A DNA stretch of 64,000 nt from positions 186,001 through 250,000 of the forward strand of contig NZ_JACEIB010000001.1 in the NCBI RefSeq assembly GCF_013778325.1. The letters run 5' to 3'. The notes below the pieces were generated by a model. That model saw only the letters and a program-made list of their open reading frames with translations. It was not told the DNA's origin and did no database searches. Below, in pieces: positions 36,726 through 45,547 of this stretch (positions are counted from its first letter, which is position 1; the number at the start of each line of letters is the position of its first letter). A program made the position numbers and the translations under genes. The DNA is from Sphingomonas chungangi. Lineage in GTDB: Bacteria > Pseudomonadota > Alphaproteobacteria > Sphingomonadales > Sphingomonadaceae.

Positions 36726-37498
36726 ATGCCGCCCCGGATGGTCGTGCCGCCGTCGACGACGATGCCCTGCCCGGTGACGTAGGCACCCGCCTTCGAGGCG
36801 AGGAACACCGCCGCGCCCGCGATCTCGTCCGGCTCGCCGATGCGGCCGAGCGGGGTGACGCGCTTCAGCGCCGCCTCGGCCTTAGGATCCTCCCACAGCG
36901 CCTTGGCGAAATCGGTCCGGATGACGCCCGGTGCGATCGCGTTGACACGGACATTGTGCTTGCCGAACTCCAGCGCGAAGTTGCGCACAAGCTGGAAGTC
37001 CGCCGCCTTGGAGACGTTGTAGGCGCCGATCACGTCCGATCCGATCAACCCGCCGATCGACGAGACGATGACGATCGTGCCATCCTTCCGTTCGATCATC
37101 TCGGGCGCGACCATGCCGACCAGCCAGTGGTTGGCGAGCACGTTGTTGTCGAAGATCTTGCGGAACTGCTCGTCGCTGATCCCCGCCATCGGCCCGTAAT
37201 AGGGGTTCGAGGCGGCGTTGCAGACGAGGATGTCGATCCGGCCGAAGCGCGCCCTCGTCTCTGCGACCAGCGCCTCGAGCGCGGCCTTGTCCGAGATGCT
37301 GGCGGCGATGGCGATAGCGCGTTCCTCGCCATGCTTCGCGTTGATCGCGTCGGCCACCTCCTCGCAGGCGGGCTGCTTGCGGCTGGAGATCACCACTTTC
37401 GCGCCGGCATCGGCATAGGCCTCGGCGATGGCGCGGCCGATGCCGCGCGACGATCCGGTGATGATCGCGACCTTGCCGGTCAGATCGAACAAATCCAT
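36722..37498 (-). CDS. Short-chain dehydrogenase/reductase (2)
   Basis: A 258-residue classical SDR with [10 protein letters not shown] and the active site [10 protein letters not shown] (YxxxK), with serine in IVIVSSIGG. An arginine after beta2 (SSRKQ) points to NADP(H) rather than NAD. It belongs to the DHRS4-like group, seen from the [10 protein letters not shown] segment. Two starts are possible: the ATG at 37498, which has AGGAGAG about 8 bases upstream and is preferred, or the ATG at 37516, which overlaps the previous stop (ATGA). Confidence 0.9.
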   Translation of the reverse strand: MDLFDLTGKVAIITGSSRGIGRAIAEAYADAGAKVVISSRKQPACEEVADAINAKHGEERAIAIAASISDKAALEALVAETRARFGRIDILVCNAASNPYYGPMAGISDEQFRKIFDNNVLANHWLVGMVAPEMIERKDGTIVIVSSIGGLIGSDVIGAYNVSKAADFQLVRNFALEFGKHNVRVNAIAPGVIRTDFAKALWEDPKAEAALKRVTPLGRIGEPDEIAGAAVFLASKAGAYVTGQGIVVDGGTTIRGGM

Positions 37499-37512
37499 GC
37501 GTTTCGCTCTCC

Positions 37513-38529
37513 TCATGCGGGGGCGCCGGCCTTGCGCGCCTCGGCCCAGGCGGCGCTCGTCAGCAGCCCGAACTTGGCGACGGTATCGGCGGCCTGCGCA
37601 CTCGAGGCATTGCCGTCGATCATGCGCTTCTTGATGCCCTGGACGATGCCGGTCAGCCGGAACAGGTTGTAGGCGAAATACCAGTGCAGATCGGGCACTC
37701 CATCGCGGCCGGTGGCGGCGCAGTATCGTTCCACCATGGCATCGAGCGGCGGCAGTCCTTCAGTGTCCAGATCGACGCCGGCGAGGCCGGAGCGGCCATC
37801 GCGCGGCATCGCCCAGTTCATCGCGAGGTAGGTGAAATCGGCGAGCGGATCGCCGATCGTGGTCAGCTCCCAGTCGAGCACCGCCGCCACCTTGGGCGCA
37901 TGCGGCGCGTAGATCAGGTTGTCGATCCGGTAGTCGCCGTGGATGATCGAGGTGCGCGTCTGCACCGGCAGGGTGCGGGGCAGCCACTCGATCAGTTTCT
38001 CGACCTCGGGAATGTCGTCGGTCTGCGAAGCGCGATACTGCTTGGTCCAGCGTCGGACCTGACGCTCGAAATAATTGCCCGGCCGCCCGAAATCGCCGAG
38101 CCCGACGGCCTCGTGATCGACCGCGTGGAGCGCCGCCAGCGTATCGACCATCGCCTCGTAATGAGCGGACCGATCGGCCTTCGGGACATCGGGTAGCGTC
38201 CCGTCCCAGAGAGTGCGGCCCTCGACCATCTCCATCAGGTAGAAGACGGCACCGATCACGCTCTCGTCCTCGCACAGCGCGACGGGGCGGGGCACCGGAA
38301 AGCCGGTCGGGTGCAGGGCGCAGATCAGGCGAAATTCTCGATCGACCGCGTGTGCCGAGGGCAGCAACGGACCGAAGGGCTTGCGGCGCAGCACGAAATT
38401 CCCGGCCGACGTTGCGACCCGATAGGTCGGGTTGGACTGGCCGCCCGGGAATTTCTCGACAGAACGAAGCTCGGCGGAGGCGGCTTCCTTCAGCCACCCC
38501 GCCAGCTTCCCCTCGTCGAGATCGCTCAC
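37513..38529 (-). CDS. APH-family phosphotransferase, ACAD10/11 kinase-domain-like
   Basis: A 338-residue kinase-like protein of the aminoglycoside phosphotransferase/choline kinase fold. The nucleotide-binding start includes [10 protein letters not shown] and FVLRRKP; the catalytic loop is [11 protein letters not shown], and the metal-binding loop is [15 protein letters not shown]. This sequence type is the kinase domain of mammalian ACAD10/ACAD11 and of LvaA from the Pseudomonas levulinate pathway. There it phosphorylates 4-hydroxyacyl-CoAs. It starts at a GTG overlapping the stop of an acyl-CoA dehydrogenase gene (GTGA), so the two ACAD11 halves are encoded as separate, coupled genes. It is not expected to be an antibiotic-resistance enzyme. 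Confidence 0.85.
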   Translation of the reverse strand: MSDLDEGKLAGWLKEAASAELRSVEKFPGGQSNPTYRVATSAGNFVLRRKPFGPLLPSAHAVDREFRLICALHPTGFPVPRPVALCEDESVIGAVFYLMEMVEGRTLWDGTLPDVPKADRSAHYEAMVDTLAALHAVDHEAVGLGDFGRPGNYFERQVRRWTKQYRASQTDDIPEVEKLIEWLPRTLPVQTRTSIIHGDYRIDNLIYAPHAPKVAAVLDWELTTIGDPLADFTYLAMNWAMPRDGRSGLAGVDLDTEGLPPLDAMVERYCAATGRDGVPDLHWYFAYNLFRLTGIVQGIKKRMIDGNASSAQAADTVAKFGLLTSAAWAEARKAGAPA

Positions 38530-39773
38530 CGGGCGGCGTCCCGGTACTTGCCGAATTCGGCACGGGCGATGGCGCGGGCATGGACCTCGTCCGGCCCGTC
38601 GGCGAGGCGCAGGGTCCGGATGTTGGCCCAGTCCGCCGCCAGCTGGAAATCGCCCGAGACGCCGCCGCCGCCATGCGCCTGCACCGCGTCGTCGATGATC
38701 CTGAGCGCCATCTGCGGCGCCTGCACCTTGATCATCGCGATCTCGTTCCTCGCCGCCTTGTTGCCGGCGCGGTCCATCATGTCCGCGGCCTTGAGGCAGA
38801 GCAGGCGGGTCATCTCGATGTCGATGCGGGCGCGGGCGATCCGCTCCTCCCACACGCTGTGCTCGGCGATGCGCTTGCCGAAGGCGGTGCGGGACATCAG
38901 CCGCCGCGCCATCGCCTCCAGCGCCTCCTCGGCGGCGCCGATCGTGCGCATGCAGTGATGGATGCGCCCCGGCCCGAGCCGCCCCTGCGCGATCTCGAAG
39001 CCGCGGCCCTCGCCGAGCAGCAGGTTCTCGGCGGGCACGCGCACGTCGGTCAGCGTCACCTCGGCATGGCCGTGGGGCGCGTGATCATAGCCGTAGACAG
39101 ACAGCAGCCGCTCGACCTTCACGCCCGGCGTATCGACATCGACGAGGATCATCGCCTGCTGGGCGTGCGCCTGCGCGTCAGGGTTGGTCTTGCCCATCAC
39201 GATGGCGAGCTTCGCGCGCGGATCGCCCATGCCGGACGACCACCATTTTCGCCCGTTGATCACGTAATGATCGCCATCGCGCACGATCGAGGTGCGGATG
39301 TTGGTCGCGTCGGAAGACGCCACCTCGGGCTCGGTCATCAGGAAGGCGGAACGGATGTCTCCGTCCATCAGCGGCTTCAGCCAGCGATCCTTCTGCGCGC
39401 GGGTGCCGTAGCGGTGCAGTACCTCCATGTTGCCGGTATCGGGCGCCGAGCAGTTGAACACCTCCGGTGCCCAGACGATGCGGCCCATCTCCTCGGCGCA
39501 GAGTGCATATTCGAGGTTGGAGAGCTGCGTGCCCTCGAACACGAAGCCGTCATCGACATGCGCATGGCCCGAAGCCGGCGGCATGAACAGGTTCCAGAGG
39601 CCCGCCGCCTTGGCCTTGGGCTTCAGCGCCTCGATCGTTCCGAGCGGTGCCCAGCGATCACCCGTCTCCAGTTCGCGGGCGCAGTCGGCGATGCGTGGCC
39701 GGACTTCCGCGGCCATGAAATCCCGGACCTTCGCCTGGAAATGCCGTTCCCGCTCGCTGAGCGTAAAGTCCAT
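38526..39773 (-). CDS. Acyl-CoA dehydrogenase, ACAD10/11 (LvaC)-like
   Basis: A 415-residue acyl-CoA dehydrogenase. It starts [19 protein letters not shown] and shows [32 protein letters not shown] and the ACAD10/11-type helix [18 protein letters not shown], then [12 protein letters not shown]. In Pseudomonas LvaC and mammalian ACAD11 this domain removes phosphate from a 4-phosphoacyl-CoA to give an enoyl-CoA, instead of simply dehydrogenating. It is the first gene of the 13-gene operon, with GAGGAG upstream of the ATG at 39773. The tandem TetR gene lies divergently 233 bases away. Confidence 0.88.
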   Translation of the reverse strand: MDFTLSERERHFQAKVRDFMAAEVRPRIADCARELETGDRWAPLGTIEALKPKAKAAGLWNLFMPPASGHAHVDDGFVFEGTQLSNLEYALCAEEMGRIVWAPEVFNCSAPDTGNMEVLHRYGTRAQKDRWLKPLMDGDIRSAFLMTEPEVASSDATNIRTSIVRDGDHYVINGRKWWSSGMGDPRAKLAIVMGKTNPDAQAHAQQAMILVDVDTPGVKVERLLSVYGYDHAPHGHAEVTLTDVRVPAENLLLGEGRGFEIAQGRLGPGRIHHCMRTIGAAEEALEAMARRLMSRTAFGKRIAEHSVWEERIARARIDIEMTRLLCLKAADMMDRAGNKAARNEIAMIKVQAPQMALRIIDDAVQAHGGGGVSGDFQLAADWANIRTLRLADGPDEVHARAIARAEFGKYRDAAR

Positions 39774-40006
39774 TCGCCGGCTCCTCGCGTCGTCGACTCG
39801 GGTTGCATACCCCAAGTTCGAATTGATGCCGTTCATGGCGGGAAGGAGACTCGGTGTCCAGTCCGATCGGCGGCTTTTCTCATGAAAATAGCGAGGAGCA
39901 GCGCGATCGCATCGGTCAGTGCGTATCTGACCCATGATTCGAAATCACGGACATGCCTTGCGACCTTTGGGTCGACAGAAGGCCGTGCTTTGACGATAAG
40001 GGAGCC

Positions 40007-41257
40007 ATGCGTGCTTCCACGGCCACCAACGACGATAACGAGGCGGGGATCCCGGTTCCGGACAATGCCAATCGCTACGAGCGGCAGAAGCAGCGGATCG
40101 TCGATGCCGCGACCATCCTTCTGAACCGGAAGGGCATGCGCGGGATGACCCTGGCGGACGTGGCCGGCGAGCTCGGTCTCACCACCACCAGCGTCACTTA
40201 TTATTTCCGGCGGAAGGAGCAACTGGTCGCCGCCGTGTTCGAGGATGCGCTCGCGCGGCTGGCGGCGATGGTGCACGAAGCGGGGCGGGAACCCACCCCC
40301 CGCGCCCGCGTCGCGCGCTATGTCGAGCTGTATTTCGAGGATTTCGCCCAGGCGCGGCGCGAGCGGGGGCGCCCGATCGCCAACCTCTCCGAGATGAGGT
40401 CAATGGACGGGGAGGCGCGCAGCCGCCTGATCGCGCAGTATCGCACGATCCGCCGCGCGGTTCGCGGCTTCTTCGGGCCGCCGACTGACGAGGCGCGCAA
40501 GCGCCTGCTGACGGCGCGCGCGCACATCCTCAACGAAGCGCTGTTCTGGCAGGACACCTGGCTCGGCCAGTTCGCGATCGGGGACCTGCCGAACGTCCGT
40601 CGCCGCTTCTTCCGCATCCTCGACGGCGGCATTACCACCGCCGGCACCGCCTGGGACGCCCGCATCATCGAGCCGGATGCGATGACGGGGCCGGGCGAGC
40701 AGGAAAGCTTCCTGCGCGTCGCCACCCGGCTGATCAACGACACCGGCTATCGCGGCGCCTCGGTCAAGCGGATCATGGCCGAGCTCAATCGCACCAAGGG
40801 CAGCTTCTATCACCATCTCGACGCCAAGGATGATCTGATCGTCTCCTGCTGGCGGATCAGCCATCGCCGCCTCGCCGATCTGCGCGCCAAGGCCTATGGC
40901 GAGCATGAATCGCCGTGGCGGCGGATTTCCACCACCGTCACTTCGGCGCTGGCGCTCCAGCTCGCGAACGAATTTCCGCTGCTGCGGGTGACCGCCTATC
41001 AGGCGATGCCGCCCGCGGTGCGCGATCTCGCCTTGCTCTATGCGCAGCGGACAGCGCTGGGCGTGATGGGCGCGCTGGTCGAGGCGATGGCGGAGGGGAC
41101 GGTGCGGCCGATCGACCCGCTGATCGCTTCGCATCTGATCCTGTCCTCGATCAACGCCGCCCACGATCTGCAAGGCGGGCACGAGGGGCAATCGATCGAG
41201 GAGGCGATCGCCACCTACGAGACGGTGCTGGGCGAGGGGCTGTTCGATCCGGAATAG
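40007..41257 (+). CDS. Tandem (two-domain) TetR-family transcriptional regulator
   Basis: A 416-residue protein that contains two complete TetR units in one chain. The first helix-turn-helix is at about residues 47-68 (MTLADVAGELGLTTTSVTYYF), and the second at about 251-271 (GASVKRIMAELNRTKGSFYHH), each followed by a helical ligand domain of about 150 residues. TetR proteins are usually 190-220 residues long and work as dimers, so a fused pair could be a built-in heterodimer. It is divergent from the 13-gene acyl-CoA operon and is its likely regulator. The ATG at 40007 has AAGGGA just upstream. Confidence 0.88.
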   Translation: MRASTATNDDNEAGIPVPDNANRYERQKQRIVDAATILLNRKGMRGMTLADVAGELGLTTTSVTYYFRRKEQLVAAVFEDALARLAAMVHEAGREPTPRARVARYVELYFEDFAQARRERGRPIANLSEMRSMDGEARSRLIAQYRTIRRAVRGFFGPPTDEARKRLLTARAHILNEALFWQDTWLGQFAIGDLPNVRRRFFRILDGGITTAGTAWDARIIEPDAMTGPGEQESFLRVATRLINDTGYRGASVKRIMAELNRTKGSFYHHLDAKDDLIVSCWRISHRRLADLRAKAYGEHESPWRRISTTVTSALALQLANEFPLLRVTAYQAMPPAVRDLALLYAQRTALGVMGALVEAMAEGTVRPIDPLIASHLILSSINAAHDLQGGHEGQSIEEAIATYETVLGEGLFDPE

Positions 41258-41262
41258 CGGCG

Positions 41263-42390
41263 TCAGCCGCGCGTGGGGTCGATCAGGTATTTCTCGCCCG
41301 TCGCCTTGCGTTCATAGGCCTTGAGCACGTCCGGCCGCAGTGCCTCGGCCAGCCCGATCGTCGCGGTGTAACGGCTGGCGAAGGTGGTGGTGAGCTCGTC
41401 GACGACCCGCTGGCGCATGCGCGCATTCACCTCGGCCCCGGCGCGCCGCAGGAAGTTGAACAGCAGCCAGCCGGACACGCTCCATGTGAAGCCGAACGCC
41501 AGGCGGTTGAGCGTCGAGGGCGAAGGGTCGAGCGCACCATAGACGTAGAGCTGCTTGAACACGCTCGATCCGTAGCGGCTATATTCGGTGGCGTTGCGGC
41601 TTGCGGCCTGCTCCATCGCCTGCAGGACCGTGCTGCCGAGATCGCCGCCGCCGATCGCATCGAAGGCCAAGGTCGCGCCCGTTTCGGCCACGGCATCGGT
41701 CAGCCGCTTGCGGAAATCCTCCGCGCGGCTGTCGAGCACATGGGTCGCACCGAGCGCGCGCAGGATGTCGGCCTGTTCCTCGGATCGCACGATGTTCACC
41801 AGGGGGATGCCGTCGGCGAGGCAGAGCTTCTGGAGCATCTGGCCGAGATTGGAGGCGGCTGCGGTATGGACGATCGCCGTGTGCCCCTCCATCCGCATCG
41901 TCTCGACGAAGCCGAGCGCGGTCAGCGGATTGACGAACATCGCCGCACCCTCGGCCGAGGTGGCGCCATCGGGCAGCGGCAGCGCTTCGCGCGCCTTGAG
42001 GACGCGATAGTCGGCGAACATCGCGCCGCCGACCATGCCCACGCGGCGCCCCTCCAGCGCCTTTGCCTTTTCGCCCGCTGCGACGACGATACCGGCGCCC
42101 TCGTTGCCGACTGCGAGCGACTGGCCGATCCGGGGACGCAATCCGCCGAGGATCGCCTTGGGGAGCCGAAACGTGGCGATGGGGCGCTCCTCCGTCCCGG
42201 ACGACTCCAGCGTCTTCATGTCTGCGGGGCCGAGCAGCAGGCCGAGATCGCTCGGATTGATCGGGGCGGCTTCCACGCGCACGACGATCTCGTCCGGGCC
42301 GGGCGCCGGGACGGTCACGTCCTCGAGGCTGAGCGTCAGCGTCCCGTCTTCGGTGAGCGTCGTCCTGAGCTCGCGTCCCGTGAAGGTCAT
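41263..42390 (-). CDS. Zinc-type MDR oxidoreductase (alcohol dehydrogenase-like, unusual C-terminal extension)
   Basis: A 375-residue medium-chain dehydrogenase/reductase. The amino-terminal GroES part shows VRVEAAPINPSDLGLLLGP and VGNEGAGIVVAAG; the Rossmann part carries IVHTAAASNLGQMLQKLC. The standard zinc-binding cysteine cluster is missing. The carboxy-terminal part is longer than in quinone reductases and includes a hydrophobic FTWSVSGWLLFNFLRRAG segment. It ends 5 bases from the convergent TetR gene. The ATG at 42390 is preferred because GAGAGG lies about 9 bases upstream; an ATG at 42399 is also in frame. The substrate is unknown. Confidence 0.85.
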   Translation of the reverse strand: MTFTGRELRTTLTEDGTLTLSLEDVTVPAPGPDEIVVRVEAAPINPSDLGLLLGPADMKTLESSGTEERPIATFRLPKAILGGLRPRIGQSLAVGNEGAGIVVAAGEKAKALEGRRVGMVGGAMFADYRVLKAREALPLPDGATSAEGAAMFVNPLTALGFVETMRMEGHTAIVHTAAASNLGQMLQKLCLADGIPLVNIVRSEEQADILRALGATHVLDSRAEDFRKRLTDAVAETGATLAFDAIGGGDLGSTVLQAMEQAASRNATEYSRYGSSVFKQLYVYGALDPSPSTLNRLAFGFTWSVSGWLLFNFLRRAGAEVNARMRQRVVDELTTTFASRYTATIGLAEALRPDVLKAYERKATGEKYLIDPTRG

Positions 42391-42496
42391 GCCGGTCATC
42401 CTCTCGATTATGGTGTCGGCACCGTACCGATGTGCGATCGTTTTGCCAGCACGGTGCCGGTCGCTTTGCGACGAGGGACGGACTATGAGAGGCGAC

Positions 42497-44779
42497 ATGG
42501 CACACGAACTGGAAACCGACGATCGCGACGTTCCCGGCGTCGAGCCCTATGACGGCCCCGCCGGCGGCTGGGGCGCGCTGAAAGCGGTGGCGCTGGCGAT
42601 CAAGGAACAGATGGGCGCCTCCGCCGACACGCGCGCGCTGCTCCAGATGAACCAGCCCGACGGCTTCGATTGCCCGGGCTGCGCCTGGCCGGATCCGAAG
42701 AAGACCTCTTCGTTCGAATTCTGCGAGAACGGCGCCAAGGCGGTGACCTGGGAGGCGACGACGAAGCGCGTCGATCCCGGTTTCTTCGCGCAGCACAGCG
42801 CGAGCGAATTGCTCGGCTGGTCGGATTATGCGCTGGAGGATGCCGGGCGGCTCACCCATCCGCTACGCTACGATGCCGCGACCGACCATTTTGTGGCTGT
42901 GGAGTGGGGCGAGGCCTTCGCGCGCATCGGTGCGGGCCTGCAAGCGCTCGCCGATCCCAACGAGGCGGAGTTCTACACGTCCGGACGCGCCTCCAACGAG
43001 GCGGCCTTCCTCTATCAGCTGCTGGCGCGCGCCTATGGCACCAACAATTTCCCCGACTGCTCGAACATGTGCCACGAGGCGACCAGCGTCGGCCTGCCGA
43101 AATCGATCGGCGTCGGCAAGGGCACGGTGACACTCGAGGATTTCGACCATTCCGATGCGATCTTCTGCATCGGCCATAATCCCGGCACCAACCATCCGCG
43201 CATGCTCACCACGTTGAGCGACGCGGCCAAGCGCGGCGTGCCGATCGTCGTCGCCAACCCGATGCGCGAGCGCGGGCTGGAGCGCTTCAAATCCCCTCAG
43301 CACCCCACCGAGATGCTGACGCCCAGCTCGACGCAACTCGCCTCCGCCTACCACCAGGTGAAGGTTGGCGGAGACGGTGCGATGCTGAAGGGCATGATGA
43401 AGGCGCTGTTCGAGGCCGACGCGAAGGATATCGATGCGGGCGGGGAAGGGCTGCTGGATCGCCCCTTCATAGCCCAGCACACGGTCGGCATCGAGGAACT
43501 GCGCGCCGATATCGAGGCGACCGAGTGGGACGAGATCGCGTGCCGCTCCGGCCTCACCCGCGCTGCGATCGAGAGCATGGCCGAGACCTACTGGAAGGCC
43601 GACCGCGTCATCCTCTGCTACGGCATGGGCATCACCCAGCACAGCTATGGCACCGCCAACGTCCAGCAGATCGCCAATCTGATGCTGCTGCGCGGGAATA
43701 TCGGCAAGGAAGGCGCCGGCATCTGCCCCCTGCGCGGCCATTCGAACGTGCAGGGCGATCGCACTGTCGGCATCACCGAGATCCCGAGCGAGGAGATGCT
43801 GGCGCGGCTCGACAAGCGCTTCGGCATCGTCTCACCCCGCGCGCACGGCCACAATGCGGTCGATGCGCTGGCGGCGATGCGCGACGGGAAGGCGAGGGCC
43901 TTCATCGGGCTGGGCGGCAATCTGGCGGTCGCGATGTCCGATCCGGAGACGAGCTTCGCCGCCTTCCGCAAGCTCGATCTGTCGGTGAGCATCCTCACCA
44001 AGTTCAACCGCACCTGCCTGCTGCTGGCGAAGGAGACGATCGTGCTGCCGTGCCTCGGCCGCACCGAGCATGACGAGCAGGCGACCGGATCGCAGTACGT
44101 CACCGTCGAGGATTCGATGTCGATGGTCCACGCCTCGCGCGGCAAGCTGAAGCCCGCCTCGCCGGATCTGAAGTCGGAGCCCGCGATCATCGCCGGCATC
44201 GCCAAGGCCGCGATCCCCGACGTCGCGATCGACTGGGACGGGCTGGTCGCCGATTACGACCGCATCCGGGACGGGATCGAGGCGGTCTATCCCGATTTCC
44301 GCGACTTCAACGCGCGCGTCCGGCACAAGGGCGGCTTCCGCCTGACCGTCGGCGCGTCCGAGCGGGTGTGGAACACGCCCGACGGCAAGGCGCATTTCCT
44401 CGTCCACCCGATCAAGGGCGCATCCGGAGAGGCGCGCGAATTGTTGCTCACCACGGTGCGCAGCCATGATCAGTACAATACCACCATCTACGGCCTGAAC
44501 GACCGCTATCGCGGCGTCCACGGGCGGCGCGACGTGATCTTCGCCCATGCCGAGGATCTGCGCGATCTCGGCCTCGCGCATGGCGACGTGGTCGACATCC
44601 ACGCCGGGCCGGGGCGAGACCTGCGCGGCTATACGGTGATCGAGCATGCCATCGCGAAGGGGTCGCTCGCCGCTTATTATCCGGAGGCGAACGGGCTCGT
44701 GGCGCTGGAGGATCACGATCCGGAAAGCGGCACTCCGTCCTACAAGTCGGTTCGCGTGACGATGCGCGCGGCCGCCTGA
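42497..44779 (+). CDS. FdhF/YdeP-family molybdopterin oxidoreductase
   Basis: A 760-residue Mo/W-bis-MGD oxidoreductase that is very similar in layout to E. coli YdeP. The start PYDGPAGGWGALKAV and the cysteine group GFDCPGCAWPDP (Cys59, Cys62) with FCENGAKAV (Cys76) are present. NMCHEATSVGL places a cysteine (Cys192) where formate dehydrogenase H has its selenocysteine metal ligand. Later segments include CIGHNPGTNHPRML, RGHSNVQGDRTVGI and TVRSHDQYNTTIYG. The reaction of YdeP-type enzymes is not settled; in E. coli it has been linked to acid resistance. The ATG at 42497 has GAGAGG upstream; the ATG at 42485 is an alternative. fdhD follows 3 bases later. Confidence 0.9.
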   Translation: MAHELETDDRDVPGVEPYDGPAGGWGALKAVALAIKEQMGASADTRALLQMNQPDGFDCPGCAWPDPKKTSSFEFCENGAKAVTWEATTKRVDPGFFAQHSASELLGWSDYALEDAGRLTHPLRYDAATDHFVAVEWGEAFARIGAGLQALADPNEAEFYTSGRASNEAAFLYQLLARAYGTNNFPDCSNMCHEATSVGLPKSIGVGKGTVTLEDFDHSDAIFCIGHNPGTNHPRMLTTLSDAAKRGVPIVVANPMRERGLERFKSPQHPTEMLTPSSTQLASAYHQVKVGGDGAMLKGMMKALFEADAKDIDAGGEGLLDRPFIAQHTVGIEELRADIEATEWDEIACRSGLTRAAIESMAETYWKADRVILCYGMGITQHSYGTANVQQIANLMLLRGNIGKEGAGICPLRGHSNVQGDRTVGITEIPSEEMLARLDKRFGIVSPRAHGHNAVDALAAMRDGKARAFIGLGGNLAVAMSDPETSFAAFRKLDLSVSILTKFNRTCLLLAKETIVLPCLGRTEHDEQATGSQYVTVEDSMSMVHASRGKLKPASPDLKSEPAIIAGIAKAAIPDVAIDWDGLVADYDRIRDGIEAVYPDFRDFNARVRHKGGFRLTVGASERVWNTPDGKAHFLVHPIKGASGEARELLLTTVRSHDQYNTTIYGLNDRYRGVHGRRDVIFAHAEDLRDLGLAHGDVVDIHAGPGRDLRGYTVIEHAIAKGSLAAYYPEANGLVALEDHDPESGTPSYKSVRVTMRAAA

Positions 44780-44782
44780 GCG

Positions 44783-45547
44783 GTGGGCGAGGTCCGGTTC
44801 GAGTCGATCGGGCGCGATGGCGTGCGCGCGTCGATATCGCGCGCGATCGCCGAGGAAGTGCCGATTGCGATCGAGCTCAACGGCATGGGCTATGCCGTGC
44901 TGATGGGCACCGGCGAGGCGCTGGAGGATCTCGCTTGCGGCTTCGCGCTGAGCGAGCGGTTGGTAGAAAGTGCGGCCGACATTCTCGATGTCGATGCGCA
45001 GGCGGTCGAGGCCGGTATCATGCTGCGCCTCACGCTGACGCCGGAGGCGGCCGCCCGCGCGGAGCTGCGCACCCGCCATCGCACCTCCGATTCCTCCTGC
45101 GGCCTGTGCGGAATCGAAAATCTGGAGCAGGCGATCCGGCCCCTGCATGCCGTCACGGCGACCGCTCAGGCGAACGAAGAGGCCATCTTTGCCGCGGTCG
45201 ATCGGTTGCATGACCATCAGCCGCTCAATCGCCTGACCGGCGCCGTCCACGCCGCTGCGCTCTGCGATGCCGACGGCGCGATCCGACTGGTGCGCGAGGA
45301 TGTCGGCCGCCACAACGCCTTCGACAAGCTGATCGGCGCGATGCTGCGGGGCGGCACCGGCTGGGACGGGGGCTTCGCTCTGCTCTCCTCGCGCTGCTCC
45401 TACGAACTGGTCGAGAAGGCGGTGCTCGCCGGCTGCCCGATGCTCGTCACCATCTCGGCGCCGACCAGCCTCGCCATCGAGCGCGCGCGGCAGGCGGGAT
45501 TGCCGCTCGTCGTGCTTGCCCGGCCGGATGCGGTGCTGAGGCTCTAG
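44783..45547 (+). CDS. fdhD: Formate dehydrogenase accessory sulfurtransferase
   Basis: A 254-residue FdhD-family protein, which passes sulfur from a cysteine desulfurase to the molybdenum cofactor of formate-dehydrogenase-type enzymes. The paired cysteines are in SSCGLCGIE; the later REDVGRHNAFDKLIGA is the most conserved family segment. It starts at a GTG 3 bases after the YdeP-like gene and is evidently dedicated to that enzyme. Its TAG stop is part of a CTAG that is also the stop of the convergent RES gene. Confidence 0.93.
   Translation: MGEVRFESIGRDGVRASISRAIAEEVPIAIELNGMGYAVLMGTGEALEDLACGFALSERLVESAADILDVDAQAVEAGIMLRLTLTPEAAARAELRTRHRTSDSSCGLCGIENLEQAIRPLHAVTATAQANEEAIFAAVDRLHDHQPLNRLTGAVHAAALCDADGAIRLVREDVGRHNAFDKLIGAMLRGGTGWDGGFALLSSRCSYELVEKAVLAGCPMLVTISAPTSLAIERARQAGLPLVVLARPDAVLRL

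Noticed and set aside
39953-40006. Earlier start for the tandem TetR gene
   Set aside because: It adds 18 unconserved residues, and AAGGGA is well placed for the ATG at 40007.
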